The notes below the pieces were generated by a model. That model was not told the origin of the DNA, ran no database searches, and saw only the letters and a program-made list of their open reading frames with translations. Positions 60,663-64,000 of a stretch of 64,000 nucleotides of DNA are shown here, piece after piece (position 1 is the first letter of the stretch; each line of letters opens with the position of its first letter). Source of the stretch: Maritimibacter dapengensis. GTDB lineage: Bacteria; Pseudomonadota; Alphaproteobacteria; Rhodobacterales; Rhodobacteraceae. The stretch spans positions 434,001 to 498,000 of the forward strand of contig NZ_JAHUZE010000001.1 in assembly GCF_019218265.1 (NCBI RefSeq). Reading direction: 5' to 3'. The position numbers and the translations under genes are program-made.

Positions 60663-63600
60663 ATGCCGAAGAGAACCGATATCCAGTCGATCATGATCAT
60701 CGGGGCCGGTCCCATCATCATCGGGCAGGCCTGCGAATTCGACTATTCCGGGGCGCAAGCCTGCAAGGCGCTGCGCGAGGAAGGGTATCGGGTGATCCTG
60801 GTCAATTCGAACCCCGCGACGATCATGACCGACCCGGATATGGCGGATGCCACCTATATCGAGCCGATCACCCCGGACATTGTTGCCAAGATCATCGAGA
60901 AAGAGCGGCCGGACGCGCTCTTGCCCACAATGGGCGGGCAGACGGGGCTGAACACCGCGCTGGCGCTGGACGATCAGGGGGTGCTGGAGAAATTCGGCGT
61001 GGAACTGATCGGTGCGAAACGCGACGCGATCGAAATGGCCGAGGACCGGAAGCTTTTTCGCGAGGCGATGGATCGGCTGGGGATCGAGAACCCGGCGGCG
61101 ACCATCGTCACCGCGCCCAAGCGCGAAAACGGAAGTGCGGATCTTGAAGCGGGTGTCGCTCAGGCGCTCGAGGCGCTGGACGAGATTGGCCTGCCTGCAA
61201 TCATCCGCCCGGCCTTCACGCTTGGCGGAACCGGCGGGGGCGTGGCCTATAACCGCGACGAATATATCCACTATTGCCGGTCCGGGATGGATGCTTCGCC
61301 GGTGAACCAGATCCTCGTCGACGAGAGCCTTCTGGGGTGGAAGGAATACGAGATGGAGGTCGTGCGCGACAAAGCCGACAACGCCATCATCGTCTGTTCC
61401 ATCGAGAACGTGGATCCGATGGGGGTTCATACCGGCGACTCGATCACCGTCGCCCCCGCGCTCACGCTGACCGACAAGGAATATCAGCTGATGCGCACGC
61501 ACTCGATCAACGTTCTGCGCGAGATCGGGGTCGAGACCGGCGGGTCGAACGTGCAATGGGCGGTGAACCCGGAGAACGGTCGCATGGTCGTGATCGAGAT
61601 GAACCCGCGCGTCTCGCGCTCGTCCGCGCTGGCGTCCAAGGCGACGGGCTTTCCCATCGCCAAGATCGCGGCAAAGCTGGCGGTGGGGTATACGCTGGAC
61701 GAGCTGGACAACGATATCACCAAGGTCACTCCCGCAAGTTTCGAGCCGACCATCGACTACGTCGTCACCAAGATCCCGAAATTCGCGTTCGAGAAGTTCC
61801 CCGGGTCGCAGCCGCACCTGACCACCGCGATGAAATCCGTTGGCGAGGTCATGTCGATCGGGCGCACCATTCACGAGTCGATGCAAAAGGCGCTGGCGTC
61901 GATGGAATCGGGCCTCTCAGGATTCGACGAGGTCGAGATCGAAGGCGCGCCGGACAAGGCCGCCGTCATCAAGGCGATCTCGGTCGCGACGCCCGACCGG
62001 CTGCGCACGATCGCGCAGGCGATGCGGCACGGGCTGACCAATGACGAGATCATCGGGGCCACGAGCTTCGACCCCTGGTTCCTCGACCGGGTGCGCGAAA
62101 TCATCGATGCCGAGGACGACGTCCGCAAAAATGGTCTTCCCGTCACCGAAGAGGGGCTGCGCAAGCTCAAGATGATGGGCTTCACCGACATGCGTCTGGC
62201 CGCGTTGACCGGCCGGGACGAGGCCAATGTGCGCCGTGCGCGTCAGAACCTCGGTGTGAACGCGGTGTTCAAGCGGATCGACACCTGCGCGGCCGAGTTC
62301 GAGGCGCAGACGCCATACATGTATTCCACCTACGAAGTCCCGATGATGGGCGAGGTGGAATGCGAGGCGCGGCCTTCGGAGCGCAAGAAGGTCGTCATTC
62401 TCGGTGGCGGACCGAACCGGATCGGGCAGGGGATCGAATTCGATTATTGCTGCTGTCACGCCTGTTTCAGCCTGACGGATGCGGGCTATGAGACGATCAT
62501 GATCAACTGCAACCCCGAGACGGTGTCGACCGATTACGACACCTCGGACCGGCTGTATTTCGAGCCTCTGACCTTCGAACATGTCATGGAAATTCTGCGG
62601 GTCGAGCAGGAGAACGGGACGCTGCACGGTGTCATCGTCCAGTTCGGCGGGCAGACGCCCCTGAAGCTGGCCAACGATCTGGAAGCCGCCGGAATTCCGA
62701 TACTCGGCACTTCGCCCGACGCGATCGACCTGGCCGAGGACCGCGAGCGGTTCCAGGACCTCGTGAACCGGCTGAACCTCAAGCAGCCGAAGAACGGGAT
62801 CGCGCATTCCGATGCCGAGGCGGTCGAGATCGCCATGGGGATCGGGTTCCCGCTGGTGATCCGTCCGTCCTACGTGCTGGGTGGCCGCGCGATGGAGATC
62901 GTGCGCGATATGGAAGGGCTGAAACGCTATATCCGCGATGCGGTGGTTGTTTCGGGTGACAGCCCGGTGCTGCTCGACAGCTACCTTTCCGGGGCGGTCG
63001 AGGTCGATGTGGATGCTCTTGCCGACGGTGACGCGGTTCACGTCGCGGGGATCATGGAGCATATCGAAGAGGCGGGGGTCCATTCCGGTGACAGCGCCTG
63101 TTCGCTGCCGCCCTATACGCTGTCCGCCGAGATCATCGACGAGCTGAAGCGGCAGTCGGTCGCGCTGGCGAAAGAGTTGAAGGTCGTCGGGCTGATGAAC
63201 GTGCAGTTCGCGGTGAAGGGCGGCGAGATTTATCTCATCGAGGTGAACCCGCGTGCCTCGCGCACGGTGCCCTTCGTCGCCAAGGCCGTGAACAGCCCGA
63301 TTGCAAGCATCGCGGCGCAGGTCATGGCGGGCGCAAAGCTGTCGGAATTCGATCTGGTGGACCCGCTGGTGGATCGGTTCGCTGTCAAAGAGGCGGTGTT
63401 GCCCTTCGCCCGGTTCCCCGGCGTAGACACGCTGCTCGGGCCAGAAATGCGCTCCACCGGCGAAGTCATGGGATCGGATGCGAGTTTCGCTCGTGCGTTT
63501 CTCAAGGCGCAATTGGGGGCGGGAACGATCCTGCCGACCGAGGGGACCGTGTTCTTCTCGATCAAGGACGACGACAAGACGCCTCAGATGGCGGAAACCG

Positions 63601-63932
63601 CGACGATCCTGCGGGATATGGGGTTCCATATCATGGCGACGTCCGGCACGGCTGCGTTCCTGACGGAAAACGGGATCGAGACGGAAGTGGTGCGCAAGGC
63701 CTATGAAGGCGGGCGGACCATCGTGGACGTGATGAAGGACGGGTTGGTCGATCTGGTGATGAACACGACCGAGGGCGCGCAGGCGGTCGAGGACAGCCGC
63801 TCGATGCGGTCGGTCGCGCTTTACGACAAAATACCGTATTTCACCACGGCAGCAGCCAGCCATGCGGCGGCCCGGGCGATGAAGGCGCGAGACGAAGGCG
63901 ACCTGACGGTGAAATCGCTTCAGGAGGCATAG
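60663..63932 (+). CDS. carB: carbamoyl-phosphate synthase large subunit
   Basis: CarB makes carbamoyl phosphate from bicarbonate, two ATP and ammonia delivered by CarA, for arginine and pyrimidine synthesis. At 1089 residues it has the two homologous ATP-grasp halves: [23 protein letters not shown] in the first and [23 protein letters not shown] in the second. [11 protein letters not shown] and LGGRAMEIV are the ATP-binding loops, and a C-terminal MGS-like allosteric domain ([18 protein letters not shown]) follows. carA is not adjacent. GGTGAGG lies 5-11 nt before the ATG. Confidence 0.97.
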   Translation: MPKRTDIQSIMIIGAGPIIIGQACEFDYSGAQACKALREEGYRVILVNSNPATIMTDPDMADATYIEPITPDIVAKIIEKERPDALLPTMGGQTGLNTALALDDQGVLEKFGVELIGAKRDAIEMAEDRKLFREAMDRLGIENPAATIVTAPKRENGSADLEAGVAQALEALDEIGLPAIIRPAFTLGGTGGGVAYNRDEYIHYCRSGMDASPVNQILVDESLLGWKEYEMEVVRDKADNAIIVCSIENVDPMGVHTGDSITVAPALTLTDKEYQLMRTHSINVLREIGVETGGSNVQWAVNPENGRMVVIEMNPRVSRSSALASKATGFPIAKIAAKLAVGYTLDELDNDITKVTPASFEPTIDYVVTKIPKFAFEKFPGSQPHLTTAMKSVGEVMSIGRTIHESMQKALASMESGLSGFDEVEIEGAPDKAAVIKAISVATPDRLRTIAQAMRHGLTNDEIIGATSFDPWFLDRVREIIDAEDDVRKNGLPVTEEGLRKLKMMGFTDMRLAALTGRDEANVRRARQNLGVNAVFKRIDTCAAEFEAQTPYMYSTYEVPMMGEVECEARPSERKKVVILGGGPNRIGQGIEFDYCCCHACFSLTDAGYETIMINCNPETVSTDYDTSDRLYFEPLTFEHVMEILRVEQENGTLHGVIVQFGGQTPLKLANDLEAAGIPILGTSPDAIDLAEDRERFQDLVNRLNLKQPKNGIAHSDAEAVEIAMGIGFPLVIRPSYVLGGRAMEIVRDMEGLKRYIRDAVVVSGDSPVLLDSYLSGAVEVDVDALADGDAVHVAGIMEHIEEAGVHSGDSACSLPPYTLSAEIIDELKRQSVALAKELKVVGLMNVQFAVKGGEIYLIEVNPRASRTVPFVAKAVNSPIASIAAQVMAGAKLSEFDLVDPLVDRFAVKEAVLPFARFPGVDTLLGPEMRSTGEVMGSDASFARAFLKAQLGAGTILPTEGTVFFSIKDDDKTPQMAETATILRDMGFHIMATSGTAAFLTENGIETEVVRKAYEGGRTIVDVMKDGLVDLVMNTTEGAQAVEDSRSMRSVALYDKIPYFTTAAASHAAARAMKARDEGDLTVKSLQEA

Positions 63933-64000
63933 GGCGCTCAGGCGGCATTGAATGTCGCCATCCTCCACCCGAATGTCGCGCATTTGAACCGACTCGCGGT
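63933..64000. other. downstream edge of window, no gene seen
   Basis: The 68 bp after the carB stop contain no ORF start with a ribosome site and no clear terminator before the window ends. Confidence 0.6.

Noticed and set aside
61917-63983. Minus-strand frame of nearly 690 codons opposite carB.
   Set aside because: It is a shadow of CarB; composition is typical of antisense frames and no ribosome site is present.

Overview
The window is GC-rich chromosomal DNA from an alphaproteobacterium, most likely a marine member of the Rhodobacteraceae (Roseobacter group). Several things point there: a MipZ division ATPase in place of MinCDE, an HvrA/Spb-type H-NS protein, ethylmalonyl-CoA pathway genes (ccr, ecm, mce), an L31 protein lacking the zinc cysteines, TRAP transport, a luxR-luxI pair, and many small families typical of this group (TIGR02300, DUF1467, DUF6455). 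Gene density is high and 4-nt start/stop overlaps are common. I see no insertion sequence, prophage, CRISPR array or rRNA operon. There is one tRNA gene, tRNA-Ala(GGC).

Layout. 1-5.9 kb: a cut-off MAPEG gene, lpd, a Tat-exported intradiol dioxygenase-like protein with a GntR regulator and a clean palindromic operator candidate, a DUF45 metalloprotease-like gene, an acidic TIGR02300 protein, tRNA-Ala and purU. 5.9-13.1 kb: a divergent catabolic locus. One arm has a class III aminotransferase and a BKACE beta-keto acid cleavage enzyme. The other has an RpiR regulator, a TAXI binding protein, a fused TRAP permease and a Usp protein. I read it as import and breakdown of an amino-substituted acid through a beta-keto acid. 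13.1-19.7 kb: putR/putA, a lipid kinase-like gene, a phosphoesterase and mipZ. 20.1-22.2 kb: a glycoside hydrolase-like protein with an RTX tail. 22.3-29.3 kb (minus strand): ffh, acetyltransferase, chorismate mutase, rpsP, rimM, a sulfotransferase-like gene, an unknown membrane protein, trmD, rplS and rpmE.

29.6-36.2 kb: a glycosyltransferase, a tandem pair of paralogous membrane proteins, LysR plus DMT exporter, aldo/keto reductase, a second RTX protein and an H-NS-like protein. 36.3-41.3 kb: ecm, a glycerol-phosphate acyltransferase and ccr; mce lies at 51.2 kb, so much of the ethylmalonyl-CoA pathway (C2 assimilation and acyl-CoA interconversion) is present in scattered units. 41.4-43.3 kb: a quorum-sensing cassette (small ORF, luxR, luxI) with a strong palindrome upstream. 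43.3-54.7 kb: a RecD-like helicase, SDR, trpA, a sulfotransferase-like protein, tdk, small conserved proteins, nitroreductase, an EI24 membrane protein, a response regulator with an HPt-like tail, a pilin-like peptide and a hemerythrin protein. 54.7-64 kb: aspS, two tandem cyclopropane-fatty-acid-synthase paralogues, a GT87-type membrane glycosyltransferase and carB.

The most interesting items for follow-up are the TAXI-TRAP/aminotransferase/BKACE locus, the two RTX proteins with no secretion genes nearby, the quorum-sensing upstream region, the receiver-HPt protein, the tandem cfa pair, and several unexplained short DNA elements (22-bp palindrome, 11-bp tandem repeat, structured ffh leader, hairpin-ATATTT elements). 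All function assignments were made by reading sequence; no database search was run.
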